Below, one piece after another: positions 1 to 17,174 of a DNA stretch of 64,000 nt. The notes under the pieces are model-generated. The model made no database searches, was not told where the DNA came from, and worked only from the letters and a program-made list of their open reading frames with translations. Location of the stretch: contig DATMYA010000030.1 of NCBI GenBank assembly GCA_035561135.1, positions 1-64,000 of the forward strand. The letters run 5' to 3'. Position numbers and translations under genes: made by a program. Numbering within the stretch: position 1 is the first letter of the stretch; the number at the start of each line of letters is the position of its first letter. The DNA comes from Clostridia bacterium. Lineage in GTDB: Bacteria > Acidobacteriota > Terriglobia > Terriglobales > Acidobacteriaceae.

Positions 1-142
1 CGAGATGGTGATGCCCGGGGACAACGTTGCGCTGACGGTGGAGTTGATTACGCCGGTTGCGATGGAGAAGGGCTTGCGCTTTGCTATCCGCGAAGGCGGA
101 CGCACGGTCGGCGCCGGCACGATCTCCGAAATTATTCAGTAA
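1..142 (+). CDS. tuf: Elongation factor Tu, C-terminal end (partial)
   Basis: Only the last 46 codons are in the window; the gene starts upstream. The frame beginning at base 2 reads [20 protein letters not shown] and ends [15 protein letters not shown], the conserved end of domain III of EF-Tu, the GTPase that delivers aminoacyl-tRNA to the ribosome. The stop is TAA at 140-142. tuf followed by rpmG, a tRNA gene, secE and nusG is a common bacterial order, which supports the call. Confidence 0.97.
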   Translation, partial: EMVMPGDNVALTVELITPVAMEKGLRFAIREGGRTVGAGTISEIIQ

Positions 143-274
143 GATTTTTCTCGGCAGACGCGACGAGAATCGCGCCTGCCGATTCCCGCGCAAGGGTTCC
201 GGTTCGCCGGAACTTCGACACGGGCAAGGCTTCGCGGGAAATGAGCGCGAAGCAATCTAAAAGGGAGTGGCTCA

Positions 275-427
275 ATGCCCCGCGAAATCTGTCAGCTTCA
301 ATGTACCGACTGCAAGGATAAGAATTACTCGACGACCAAGAACCGCAAAACCACGACGGAACGGCTGGAATTCAGCAAGTTCTGCCGTAAGTGCCGCAAG
401 CACACCGTCCATCGCGAGACGAAGTAA
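275..427 (+). CDS. rpmG: 50S ribosomal protein L33
   Basis: This 50-residue protein starts at ATG 275 after a purine-rich AGGGAG at 262-267. It begins [20 protein letters not shown] and ends [14 protein letters not shown]. Two Cys pairs (CTDC and CRKC) make it the zinc-binding form of L33, a small protein of the large subunit near the E site. It lies 132 bp after tuf and 86 bp before tRNA-Trp and is probably co-transcribed with secE-nusG. It is short but unambiguous. Confidence 0.95.
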   Translation: MPREICQLQCTDCKDKNYSTTKNRKTTTERLEFSKFCRKCRKHTVHRETK

Positions 428-513
428 GGCCGGAATGCGGGCGCCGGACCGAGAGGCCGGCGCGGCGTGCCCTTGCCGAAAGACGCAGGGGCGGTGAATG
501 GGTCGAGGTATAC

Positions 514-589
514 AGGGGCGTAAGCTCAACGGCTAAACTGCCGGTCTCCAAAACCGGACTTGGGGGTTCGAATCCCTCCGCCCCTGCCA
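514..589 (+). tRNA. trnW: tRNA-Trp (anticodon CCA)
   Basis: The 76-nt cloverleaf is complete. The acceptor stem pairs AGGGGCG (514-520) with CGCCCCT (579-585), followed by discriminator G and an encoded CCA at 587-589. The anticodon arm CCGGT/ACCGG encloses loop CTCCAAA, giving anticodon CCA. The T arm carries GGTTCGAATCC. A tRNA-Trp between rpmG and secE is a common arrangement in bacteria. Confidence 0.97.
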
Positions 590-600
590 TTCCTTTTCCC

Positions 601-625
601 GCGGGATAGCGGAATTGGTACGGCG
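601..625 (+). other. tRNA-Leu-like 5' half (remnant)
   Basis: Eleven bases after tRNA-Trp the sequence GCGGGATAGCGGAATTGGTA looks like the acceptor strand and D arm of a tRNA, closest to tRNA-Leu; it fits the A-box pattern TRGCNNARYNGG exactly. No matching 3' acceptor strand or TTCGAATC T loop follows before secE. It is read as a decayed or partial tRNA gene, or chance similarity. Confidence 0.35.
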
Positions 626-710
626 TACGACGAACGCAAGTCGTGTTGCCGCGTAAGGATGCGAGAGCCGGAACAGCCGAACGGCGCGGCGCTCAGTTAA
701 AGGACCTGAA

Positions 711-974
711 ATGGCGAAGTCGGCAGCAATAGCGAGCGTAGAGAACAACAATCTGACGGCGCGTATCAAATCGTGGCCGCAGCGCACGAAGAGCTTCTAC
801 AACGACGTGCGCACCGAGATGAAGAAGGTCACGACGCCCTCCCTAAAAGAGGTGCGCGCGACGACGATGGTTGTGATCGTTGCGGTTGCGTTGTTCGGAA
901 TTTATTTCTGGGTTATCGACACGCTGATCGGCAAGGGTCTAGATCAGGTGCTGCGCTCCTTCAGTCACAAGTAA
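711..974 (+). CDS. secE: Preprotein translocase subunit SecE
   Basis: An 87-residue protein starting ATG 711, preceded by AAAGGA. It has a polar N-terminus, the conserved stretch FYNDVRTEMKKVTTPSLKEV and one transmembrane helix (about residues 52-72, TMVVIVAVALFGIYFWVI). This is the short single-helix form that clamps SecY in the Sec translocon. Its position directly before nusG is diagnostic. Confidence 0.95.
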   Translation: MAKSAAIASVENNNLTARIKSWPQRTKSFYNDVRTEMKKVTTPSLKEVRATTMVVIVAVALFGIYFWVIDTLIGKGLDQVLRSFSHK

Positions 975-1073
975 GACCAGTAGCATCGCCGCAAGGCGGA
1001 CCGTTGGCGGCCCCGCAAGAGCTGGAATCTTCGGCGCACTCAGCGCGACTAAGGACGGGGCGGAAACAAAGTT

Positions 1074-1742
1074 ATGGACGAGATCACTAAAAACACGAGC
1101 AACGGGTTAGAGCCGCAGCAGGGCGCCGAAGAAGAGCGCGCGCCGGAAGCTGTCTCCGAGGACGGCAGTCCAGCAGCCGCGCAGGCTCCCGACGCTCCGG
1201 CGAACCCGAACATGAAGTGGTACATCATCCACACGTATTCTGGGTTTGAGCGCAAGGTCAAGGAATCATTGGAGTCGCGCATTCACGCCTTCGGTCTCGA
1301 AACGCGTATTGGCAAGGTGCTGATTCCTACCGAAGCCGTTACAGAAGTTCGCGGTGGAAAGAAATACACCAGCGAGCGCATGTTCTACCCCGGCTATGTG
1401 CTGGTGGAAATGGATATGGATGACCACGTGTGGCACGTCGTAAAGTCGACGCCGCGCGTGACCGGATTTGTGGGTACCGGACAGCAGCCTACGCCCCTCT
1501 CTGATGACGAAGTGAAGCAGATCGTTTACCGCGTTGCCGAAGGCAAGGAAAAGCCGAAGCTCAAGGTGAAGTTCGAGAAGAACGAGTCCGTCCGCATCAC
1601 CGATGGGCCATTCGCAACATTCACCGGTGTTGTGGACGAAGTCAATGAAGACCGCGAAACCCTGAAGGTGATGGTCACAATCTTTGGGCGTTCGACGCCG
1701 GTCGAGTTGGAATTCGGCCAGGTAGAGAAGGTCATTACGTAA
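1074..1742 (+). CDS. nusG: Transcription termination/antitermination protein NusG
   Basis: 222 residues. After an acidic, low-complexity N-terminal tail of about 43 residues comes the NGN domain ([20 protein letters not shown]; later [15 protein letters not shown] and VTGFVG) and a C-terminal KOW domain ([20 protein letters not shown]). NusG binds RNA polymerase across the cleft and couples it to Rho or the ribosome. The N-terminal tail makes it longer than the roughly 180-residue E. coli protein. It lies between secE and rplK as usual. Confidence 0.96.
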   Translation: MDEITKNTSNGLEPQQGAEEERAPEAVSEDGSPAAAQAPDAPANPNMKWYIIHTYSGFERKVKESLESRIHAFGLETRIGKVLIPTEAVTEVRGGKKYTSERMFYPGYVLVEMDMDDHVWHVVKSTPRVTGFVGTGQQPTPLSDDEVKQIVYRVAEGKEKPKLKVKFEKNESVRITDGPFATFTGVVDEVNEDRETLKVMVTIFGRSTPVELEFGQVEKVIT

Positions 1743-1884
1743 TCGGTCGTGTTTGAGTTGTGCTTTTGGGCTGAAAGTTTTTGGGTTCGAGTACACGGTT
1801 CCTTGAACTCGCCTGGGCCGAAAATCCTAGACTCGGGGCTTCGCGGTAAGTGGAGCGGGAACCAGAAAAAGAGAAGGTAAAGAG

Positions 1885-2316
1885 ATGGCGAAGAAAGTAA
1901 CTGGGCAAGTGAAGTTGCAGATCGCGGCGGGCAAAGCGACTCCGGCGCCGCCGGTAGGTCCCGCTCTGGGTCAGGCGCAGATCAACATCATGGAGTTCTG
2001 CAAGCAGTTCAACGCGCGAACCAGCGCGAAGGAACTTGAAGGCCTGATTATCCCGGTCGTAGTTTCGGTCTACACGGATCGCACCTTCACGTTCATCACG
2101 AAGACGCCTCCGGCATCCATTCTCCTGAAGCGCGCTGCCGCCGTGGCAAAGGGTTCTGGCACGCCGAACAAGGACAAGGTTGGAACCGTGACCGAAAAGC
2201 AGGTTGAAGAGATTGCCCGGCAGAAGATGCCCGATCTCAATGCGGCTTCGGTAGAGACGGCGATCAAGAGCATCAAGGGTACGGCGCGTTCGATGGGTAT
2301 CGACGTCGTCGGCTAG
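1885..2316 (+). CDS. rplK: 50S ribosomal protein L11
   Basis: 143 residues from ATG 1885, with SD-like AAGGTAAAGAG just upstream. The N-terminal domain reads [20 protein letters not shown], containing the proline-rich helix that forms the GTPase-associated centre. The RNA-binding C-terminal domain ends [17 protein letters not shown]. Full length for the family. It is followed by rplA, the standard L11 operon order, 142 bp after nusG. Confidence 0.97.
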   Translation: MAKKVTGQVKLQIAAGKATPAPPVGPALGQAQINIMEFCKQFNARTSAKELEGLIIPVVVSVYTDRTFTFITKTPPASILLKRAAAVAKGSGTPNKDKVGTVTEKQVEEIARQKMPDLNAASVETAIKSIKGTARSMGIDVVG

Positions 2317-2409
2317 TCATTTATAAATTCTGGCAGTCGCAAAGACTGCGAGTCGAAGGGACCACGGCATTACAGAGTTTCGTAAAGCGGTGGGAGACAG
2401 GAGCAAGCA

Positions 2410-3117
2410 GTGAGAAAACCCGGAAAAAATATCGAGAAGGCGCGTGCGGCCGTGGAAGTTCGTCCGTACGGACTGCTGGAAGCAGTTCAGCTTCTGCAGA
2501 AGGTGAAGTTCGCCAAGTTCGACGAGACTGTGGAAGTGACGCTTCGTTTGGGCGTCGATCCGAAGCACGCTGACCAGATGGTGCGCGGCACCGTTGTGCT
2601 GCCGCACGGCTTGGGCAAGTCGAAGAAGGTTTTGGTCATTGCGACAGGCGATAAAGTGCGCGAGGCGGAAGCTGCGGGCGCCGACATCGTTGGCGGTGAA
2701 GAAATCGTCGAGAAGATCCAGAAGGAAAACTGGACCGACTACGATGCTGTGATCTCCACGCCCGACATGATGAAGTCGGTTGGCCGTTTGGGAAAGGTGC
2801 TAGGTCCTCGCGGCCTGATGCCGAACCCGAAGACGGGCACGGTGACGTTTGATGTCGCCAAGGCAGTGCAGGAAGTGAAGGCCGGTAAGGTCGAGTTCCG
2901 CACCGACAAGACGGCGCTGGTACACGTGCCGGTGGGCAAGATCTCGTTCACGCCAGATAAGCTGGTGGACAACGCGACGACCGTCATCACCAGTGTGGTG
3001 AAAGCGAAGCCCGCGGTAGCCAAGGGAAAATACATCAAGGGCTGCACGCTGAGTTCCTCGATGGGCCCCGGCATCCTGATCGACACCGCATCGGTCGAGT
3101 TGGCCGCGAAGGGTTAG
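2410..3117 (+). CDS. rplA: 50S ribosomal protein L1
   Basis: 235 residues with a GTG start at 2410, chosen because GGGAGACAGGAG lies just upstream and the protein then begins at the usual family position ([20 protein letters not shown]). Conserved L1 segments are [19 protein letters not shown] and [21 protein letters not shown]1 binds the 23S L1 stalk and classically represses its own operon by binding the leader mRNA. Confidence 0.96.
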   Translation: MRKPGKNIEKARAAVEVRPYGLLEAVQLLQKVKFAKFDETVEVTLRLGVDPKHADQMVRGTVVLPHGLGKSKKVLVIATGDKVREAEAAGADIVGGEEIVEKIQKENWTDYDAVISTPDMMKSVGRLGKVLGPRGLMPNPKTGTVTFDVAKAVQEVKAGKVEFRTDKTALVHVPVGKISFTPDKLVDNATTVITSVVKAKPAVAKGKYIKGCTLSSSMGPGILIDTASVELAAKG

Positions 3118-3166
3118 GCTGCGTCACGCGCCCAAGGGCGCAGAGTCGCAGCCACAATCGGCTGCG
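3117..3166 (+). promoter_or_regulatory. Alternative hairpins in the rplJ leader
   Basis: Between rplA and rplJ the 7-mer CGCAGCC (3147-3153) can pair with GGCTGCG upstream (3117-3123) or with an identical GGCTGCG downstream (3160-3166). The upstream fold also encloses a GCGCCC/GGGCGC hairpin (3128-3141). The two folds exclude each other and end 26 nt before the rplJ start. This is the place where L10-L12 autoregulatory leaders usually sit; the function here is inferred. Confidence 0.5.
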
Positions 3167-3192
3167 CCATAGAGATTGCAAAGGATTCGGAC

Positions 3193-3741
3193 ATGGCTGT
3201 CACGAAAGCAAAGAAGATCGAGCAGGTTGTAGCGCTCACCGATGAACTGAAGAACGTCAGCAATGCCATTGTAGGCACGTTCGGCAAGCTGACGGTCGAC
3301 AAGGACTTTGAGCTGCGCAAGGCCGTTCGCACGGCTGGCGGCCGCTATCGCGTGGTGAAGAACACGCTGGCGGAACGCGCGGCGAAGGGTACGAAGATCG
3401 AAGTTGCCATTCAGAACTTGAGTGGCGTTACCTCGATCGCCTACACCGAAGGCGACCCGGTTGCGCTGGCAAAGGCGCTTTCCAAGTACGCCAAGGACAA
3501 CCCGGAGTACAGCTTCAAGGCAGGCGTGGTCGATGGCCGCGTGATCTCGATCAGCGAGATCGACGCGCTGGCTGCACTGCCGTCGAAGGAAGAACTGTAC
3601 TCGAAGCTGCTGTTCATGTTGAATGCCCCGGCGCAACGCCTGGTCACGGTGATGAACGCCGTTGGCCGAGACGTAGCCGTGGTGCTCAATCAGGGCGTCG
3701 AGAAGAACAAGTTCCAGCAGGGCGAAGCGGCCGGCGCGTAA
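3193..3741 (+). CDS. rplJ: 50S ribosomal protein L10
   Basis: 182 residues from ATG 3193. It begins MAVTKAKKIEQVVALTDELK and contains YRVVKNTLAERAAKGTKIE, the conserved L10 N-terminal fold that binds 23S rRNA. The C-terminal helix (KLLFMLNAPAQRLVTVMNAV onward) is where L7/L12 dimers attach to form the stalk. It is followed by rplL after a 246-bp spacer holding a small AGCGGC/GCCGCT hairpin (3764-3779) and no terminator. Confidence 0.96.
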   Translation: MAVTKAKKIEQVVALTDELKNVSNAIVGTFGKLTVDKDFELRKAVRTAGGRYRVVKNTLAERAAKGTKIEVAIQNLSGVTSIAYTEGDPVALAKALSKYAKDNPEYSFKAGVVDGRVISISEIDALAALPSKEELYSKLLFMLNAPAQRLVTVMNAVGRDVAVVLNQGVEKNKFQQGEAAGA

Positions 3742-3987
3742 GGCTCTTCGTAAACAAGTTCGGAGCGGCGGAAGCCGCTTCAAAGATTCCGTTATCCGTT
3801 GTGAGGCGTGCTAGTCCGGTCGCGAGTCTGGCGCACGGCCGAAGCAGAGACCCGAAAGGGTTCGCGGGCTTAAGTAACGCGGAGATCGCGTGGCAGCCAC
3901 CCGTAAAAGCTTCGAGCACATTGGAAGCCTCGCTGGAGATAGCGAAATTCAATCACGAACGAATAACGAAAAAGTGGAGATATCGAA

Positions 3988-4368
3988 ATGGCGGATCTGC
4001 AGCAGTTGGAAGAATCGATCGTAGGCTTGTCGCTGCTTGAAGCGGCACAGTTGGTGAAGAAGCTGGAAGAGCGTCTTGGCGTGTCGGCTGCCGCCGCTGC
4101 CCCGGTGATGGTTGCGGGCGCGGGCGCAGGCGCGGCAGCTGCTCCGGCTGAAGAGAAGACCGAGTTCACCGTGGTCCTGACCGCGGCGGGCGCGAACAAG
4201 ATCAACGTCATTAAGGCTGTTCGCGAAGTGACGAGCCTGGGTCTGAAGGAAGCTAAGGACCTCGTCGATGGCGCACCGAAGTCCATTAAGGAAGGCGTCT
4301 CGAAGGAAGAAGCCGAGACCATCAAGAAGAAGTTTACCGATGCCGGCGCTACTGTCGAAGTGAAGTAG
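3988..4368 (+). CDS. rplL: 50S ribosomal protein L7/L12
   Basis: 126 residues from ATG 3988, with GTGGAGATATCGAA upstream. The N-terminal dimerisation helices ([20 protein letters not shown]) are followed by an Ala/Gly/Pro-rich hinge (about residues 36-55) and the C-terminal factor-binding domain with the signature [20 protein letters not shown]. This is the multicopy stalk protein that recruits translational GTPases. Full length. Confidence 0.97.
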   Translation: MADLQQLEESIVGLSLLEAAQLVKKLEERLGVSAAAAAPVMVAGAGAGAAAAPAEEKTEFTVVLTAAGANKINVIKAVREVTSLGLKEAKDLVDGAPKSIKEGVSKEEAETIKKKFTDAGATVEVK

Positions 4369-5220
4369 TTTGCGATTGCGGGCCTCGTGCCCGCGGTCGT
4401 AATCCCGCGTTTGGCATCGGCCAGGCATTGGTTTCGGCTAAACAACGGATCTCTCGTCCACTGGACGAGACGGTTTTGCGGCGCCTCACTTCGTTTTACG
4501 GAGTGAGGCCTCGCCCATAAACAGGCGAGAAGGTCTGGACGCCCGGCGACGGGCGGGCCGGGCTGCAAGAGATTCTCCGGTATGTCACGAGCGGGCCGAC
4601 TGGAGATCATGAAGCCGAGGAAGCGGAGCAGTCATCCAATATCCAGCCGCGAGGATCGCGGAGACTGCAGAATTCCCGGGCGCGGGTGCAGGTGGGCGAG
4701 CTGCACAAACAACAGCATTGAGTGGCAGGCGGTCCGGATTCGTAGCCGAAGCTCCGGCGCGACGGACTGAGAACAGGCCTTTAGATACTGGCGCGGGAAT
4801 ACACATTTGAATCACCGATGCACTCGAGCATCGGATTCCCCGATTTTGCAGTGGGGAAGCATACAAGACGCCAAGATTGGCGCCCAAGGGGACGTTTGTC
4901 TTCTCGGGCGTTTCCGCATTTTGTCCCGTTGCGGCCACCGAATGCCGCGTGTCAACCCCAGGCACGTTGGATTTACGAGGCTCGCGCAGGGGCGCCTGCG
5001 TCTTGCGATCAAAGCAGTAATCGGCAACGCTGATGAGCGGGGCCGATGGAAGCGCGCCAACCACGGGGTGTAGGGCCCTGGCGACCCCCGCGGCACGACG
5101 GCGGGGAGCCCGACTGGCCATCGCGAACAGGGCGACGGCATTGCGCGCAGCACGATGCGCGCGGCCTTGGAGCAGGCGTTCCGGCGAGGACGCAGCCCAA
5201 GGCAACACTTAGGAGTTTCT
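4369..5220 (+). other. 852-bp rplL-rpoB spacer, no gene, tandem hairpins
   Basis: I find no convincing gene here on either strand. Near its 5' side it holds three stem-loops in a row: TCTCGTCCA/TGGACGAGA (4452-4470), GCCTCACT/AGTGAGGC (4483-4509) and CTCGCC/GGCGAG (4510-4529). A further one, CCGATGC/GCATCGG, is at 4815-4834. A short T run (GGTTTTG) follows the first stem. In other bacteria the rplL-rpoB gap holds an attenuator and an RNase III site that set the rpoBC to ribosomal protein ratio; by position this could be the same. Confidence 0.5.
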
Positions 5221-9693
<4,473 letters not shown>

Positions 9694-9700
9694 TGAGAGT

Positions 9701-9723
9701 GCGAGGCGCTCGATGCGCCTCGC
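9701..9723 (+). other. Perfect 9-bp hairpin between rpoB and rpoC
   Basis: GCGAGGCGC (9701-9709) and GCGCCTCGC (9715-9723) pair perfectly around a 5-nt loop, 7 bases after the rpoB stop codon. No U run follows, so it is not a terminator. A weaker CTTGT/ACAAG stem followed by TTTTG comes next (9731-9748). It may be an RNA-processing or mRNA-stability element. Confidence 0.5.
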
Positions 9724-9903
9724 AGACTCGCTTGTTCGCACAAGTTTTGTAGGGAATCGAAGACCTGCTTGCAGCTCCCAAGCGGTGCAGGTCGTGGATT
9801 CAATGGCCGGCAAGTATGGCCGGTTCGATTGGGAGCCGTTCGTGGTCACGAGAGAGCCACAGCACCCTGGACGCACAGTCGGCGGACCAGGGGAGGAGGC
9901 AAT

Positions 9904-14115
<4,212 letters not shown>

Positions 14116-14141
14116 CCGCATCACTCACGCTCAATGCGATC

Positions 14142-14170
14142 GCGGGCCGTTAAGGCCCGCGATTCTTTTT
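14142..14170 (+). terminator. Rho-independent terminator after rpoC
   Basis: GCGGGCC and GGCCCGC form a 7-bp GC stem with loop GTTAA, followed by GATTCTTTTT. It lies 27 bases after the rpoC stop and closes the ribosomal protein/RNA polymerase block. Confidence 0.85.
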
Positions 14171-14258
14171 GCGGCAGGTATCGTTTAAGACGGGCTCGTC
14201 CGGTTTTTCATGAACGTTGCACACTGGCCGCTTTTTGTTTAGCCTCATTCGGATATAT

Positions 14259-15134
14259 ATGTCCCCCTTCTTCAGGTTGTTGCGGCTGGCTTTCTGGCGC
14301 GGATTCCAACACGACCAGTTTGCGGTGGCCAAGGCTGCGGCATTCTCGGCCATTATGACGTTGTTCCCGGCAGTGTTGCTGCTCGCCTCCATCCTGGTGG
14401 CTTCGCATAGCACCGCGACTTTTGTGCGTGAGATCTCTTACGCGGTAGGTCGCATCATGCCTCAGGGAACCAGCGCGGCCGTATTGCAGTACTTTGAGGG
14501 GGCAAAGCCTAAACAGGTACAGAACCTTATTTCCACGTCCGCGATTACGCTGTGGACTGCGTCTGGCGTGATGATCTCCTGGATGGAAGGGTTCCGTAAG
14601 GCCTACCAGCTTCCCAAAACGTGGGGTGTGGTCAAGGAGCGCATGATCGCCTTCCTGCTCGTTTTATTGGCGGGAGTTCCGATGGCGTTCGCCAGCTTCC
14701 TTATCGCCTTTGGGAACCAGATCGAAACGTGGATGATCTTCCACAGCGGCCACGAGATGGGCGCGTACATTCTTGGGATGTGGACGGCTGTGCGCTGGGT
14801 CATTGCGATGCTGACAAGCGTCGCCGTCATCGCGCTTATTTATCACCATGGGTTACCGCGCACGCAGCCGTGGCATAGAGTGTTGCCGGGAGCGGTTCTC
14901 GCTACCGTGATGTGGTTTGTGGCAACTGTTCTGTTCGGCGCGTACCTGCGCAATTTCGCAAATTACAATCAGATCTACGGATCGGTAGGGACAGCAATCG
15001 CGTTGCTGGTGTGGCTCTATCTGATTTCTCTCGTGGTGCTGGTGGGCGCGGAGTTCAATTCTTTGCGATATCCCAGGTTCCTTTTCGGTGCACACTCGGA
15101 ATTGCGCTCGAGTGCTCCGGCCCAGGCGCAGTGA
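14259..15134 (+). CDS. YihY/BrkB-family inner membrane protein
   Basis: 291 residues from ATG 14259; a TTG at 14217 would add 14 residues and the SD is weak for both. The sequence shows about six hydrophobic helices and family hallmarks: AFSAIMTLFPAVLLLASILV, SGVMISWMEGFRKAYQLP near residue 100 and IYGSVGTAIALLVWLYLISL near the end. The family (UPF0761, once called ribonuclease BN) consists of integral membrane proteins of uncertain function. It stands alone between the rpoC terminator and pyk. Confidence 0.85.
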   Translation: MSPFFRLLRLAFWRGFQHDQFAVAKAAAFSAIMTLFPAVLLLASILVASHSTATFVREISYAVGRIMPQGTSAAVLQYFEGAKPKQVQNLISTSAITLWTASGVMISWMEGFRKAYQLPKTWGVVKERMIAFLLVLLAGVPMAFASFLIAFGNQIETWMIFHSGHEMGAYILGMWTAVRWVIAMLTSVAVIALIYHHGLPRTQPWHRVLPGAVLATVMWFVATVLFGAYLRNFANYNQIYGSVGTAIALLVWLYLISLVVLVGAEFNSLRYPRFLFGAHSELRSSAPAQAQ

Positions 15135-15185
15135 CGGTTTGGTGAAACCGTGCGCAACGAACTACTTTGGAGTGATGCACCCCTG

Positions 15186-16718
15186 ATGACTATGGAAAGT
15201 AACCAATCTAAATTTGTGCCCAATGGCGAATGCCCCGAGCGTGTGAACAAGCGCCGGGCAAAGATCGTCTGCACGCTAGGTCCGTCCAGCAATACCGAGG
15301 AACTTATTCGCGACCTAATGCGCCTTGGTATGGATGTGGCGCGCCTTAATTTCTCTCATGGCACACACGAGGACCATTCGCGCGTTATCGCCCGTGTACG
15401 CAAGATGGCAGAGGAGGAGCAACGGTCGATCTGCATCCTGCAGGACCTGCAAGGCCCGAAGATGCGCACTGGCCGCCTGCACGACCACAAGCCGGTTGTG
15501 CTGAAACCAGGGTCCACCGTGACCCTTACTACGCGCGACGTGCTTGGCAACTCCAGTCTCATCTCTACGTCCTTCGAGCCGCTACCCCGGGAAGTTCACC
15601 CGGGGTCGAGAATCCTGCTTTCTGACGGCAGGATCTCGCTTCTGGTTAAGAAGGTGCGGGGGCAGGACATTGAGTGTGAGGTCATTGATGGCGGATCACT
15701 GGGCGAGCACCAGGGAATCAATCTTCCTGGTGCTGTCATCTCGGTCCCGTCACTTACCGAGAAGGACTACAAGGATCTGAAGTTTGGTTTGAAGCACGGT
15801 GTTGACGTGGTGGCCGTCTCGTTCGTGCGCAGCGCGAATGACGTGCGAGTAGTGAAGCGTGCCATCGCCGAGCAGGGCTACAACACTCCGGTCATCGCAA
15901 AGCTCGAGAAGCCGCAAGCCATCGACAACCTGGAGGAAATTCTCGAAGTTGCCGATGGTGTCATGGTGGCGCGTGGAGACCTTGGCGTCGAGGTTCCTCC
16001 CGAAAAGGTTCCCATCATTCAGAAGCATGTGATCCGGCGGGCACAGGAACTTCGCAAGCCGGTCATCACGGCAACGCAGATGCTCGAATCCATGATTCAA
16101 AATCCTCGGCCAACTCGCGCCGAGGCCAGCGACGTCGCCAACGCTATCTTCGACGGCTCAGACGCGGTCATGCTCTCGGGCGAAACAGCCGCAGGGAAGT
16201 ACCCGCGCGAAGCCGTCAGCATGATGGCGCGTATCATCATGGAAACCGAGGCGCACCTTTTGGACGGCGGTCCGCGTCATCGACGCGAAAAACGCGGTCT
16301 CTCGATTTCTGAAACCATCTGTGAGTCCGTCGCCCACGCGGCGGAAGAACTCAATATCCGTGCCATAGCGATCTACACGGAGAGTGGAACCACGGCGCGA
16401 CTAATATCGAAATACAGGCCTCGCGCGGAGGTGTATGCTTTCACGCATATCCCTGAAGTCAGGAACCGGGCGAACCTCTACTGGGGCGTGCAACCGATCC
16501 TGGCGGCGCGGGCGCCGGACGATGAGGCTATGGTGCGTGGGGCGCAGGCAGAGTTGCTGCGCCGCGGAGTTATCGCCCCGAAGGATGTGCTTGCCGTAGC
16601 TGCCGGTACGCAACCCCGTGCCGGATCAACCAATTTCATGCAGTTGCACGTTGTGCAAACCACTCCCGCAGAGCCCGGAAGCTCACGCCGAGTGCGAGTT
16701 CCGAAGAAAAAAACTTAG
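15186..16718 (+). CDS. pyk: Pyruvate kinase
   Basis: 510 residues from ATG 15186, with GGAG about 12 bases upstream; a GTG at 15150 is an in-frame alternative. It catalyses phosphoenolpyruvate + ADP to pyruvate + ATP. Motifs: KIVCTLGPSSNT, MDVARLNFSHGTHEDH, ILQDLQGPKMRTG, VVAVSFVRSANDV, the active-site block VIAKLEKPQAIDNLEEIL then VMVARGDLGVE, and ITATQMLESMIQNPRPTRAE with SDAVMLSGETAAGKYP. The C-terminal allosteric domain is present. The ~35 residues after the last domain are basic and unstructured. Confidence 0.97.
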   Translation: MTMESNQSKFVPNGECPERVNKRRAKIVCTLGPSSNTEELIRDLMRLGMDVARLNFSHGTHEDHSRVIARVRKMAEEEQRSICILQDLQGPKMRTGRLHDHKPVVLKPGSTVTLTTRDVLGNSSLISTSFEPLPREVHPGSRILLSDGRISLLVKKVRGQDIECEVIDGGSLGEHQGINLPGAVISVPSLTEKDYKDLKFGLKHGVDVVAVSFVRSANDVRVVKRAIAEQGYNTPVIAKLEKPQAIDNLEEILEVADGVMVARGDLGVEVPPEKVPIIQKHVIRRAQELRKPVITATQMLESMIQNPRPTRAEASDVANAIFDGSDAVMLSGETAAGKYPREAVSMMARIIMETEAHLLDGGPRHRREKRGLSISETICESVAHAAEELNIRAIAIYTESGTTARLISKYRPRAEVYAFTHIPEVRNRANLYWGVQPILAARAPDDEAMVRGAQAELLRRGVIAPKDVLAVAAGTQPRAGSTNFMQLHVVQTTPAEPGSSRRVRVPKKKT

Positions 16719-16761
16719 TTCCAGCTAGTAACGAAATCAGGGCAGAAAGGTCAAATAGGTT

Positions 16762-17079
16762 ATGTCGAATCAAGTTCTTTCGCTGGCGATTCTTGAGCCC
16801 GTCGTCGGCAAAGAGGACGCATGTCTGGCTCTGCTGCGGGATTTCTATACCTTGCTCCATGCCAAGGGCTACAGCAGCGACCTTCTCTATCGTGACCCGA
16901 AGGAACCCGGGCGATTCGTCCACCTCCGGATGTGGTATTCCGAGGAGGCGCGCTCAGAGGCGCAGCAGGACCCCGAAGTGCATCGCTTCTGGATCCAGTT
17001 ACCGGACGTGTGTACCATCACCACAATCCATGAGACGCTGGAGCAGTTGTTCTGTACTTATACGCCTGAGCCAGCCTAG
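16762..17079 (+). CDS. Small alpha/beta-barrel (ABM-like) protein
   Basis: 105 residues from ATG 16762. The pattern VLSLAILEPVVGKEDACLAL, then RDFYTLLHAKGYSSDLLYRD, then RFVHLRMWYSEEARSEAQQD resembles the ferredoxin-like dimeric barrel of antibiotic biosynthesis monooxygenase (ABM) domain proteins: a strand, a long helix and a strand ending in a W/Y-rich edge. No cofactor-binding residues can be assigned and the substrate is unknown. It follows pyk by 43 bp, so the two may be co-transcribed. Confidence 0.55.
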   Translation: MSNQVLSLAILEPVVGKEDACLALLRDFYTLLHAKGYSSDLLYRDPKEPGRFVHLRMWYSEEARSEAQQDPEVHRFWIQLPDVCTITTIHETLEQLFCTYTPEPA

Positions 17080-17118
17080 TCGCGCTGGTGTGCGGTATCG
17101 TTCCGAGCCGGCGGTAAC

Positions 17119-17150
17119 GGATAGAGCAGGCCTTCAAGCCTGCTCTATCC
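17119..17150. repeat. Perfect 13-bp inverted repeat
   Basis: GGATAGAGCAGGC (17119-17131) and GCCTGCTCTATCC (17138-17150) are exact inverse complements around loop CTTCAA. There is no U run on either side. It lies between the small ABM-like gene and lptCA. It may act as a terminator or RNA stabiliser, or be one copy of a dispersed palindromic repeat. Confidence 0.7.
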
Positions 17151-17174
17151 TACGTGGCGTAAAATCAATACTGA

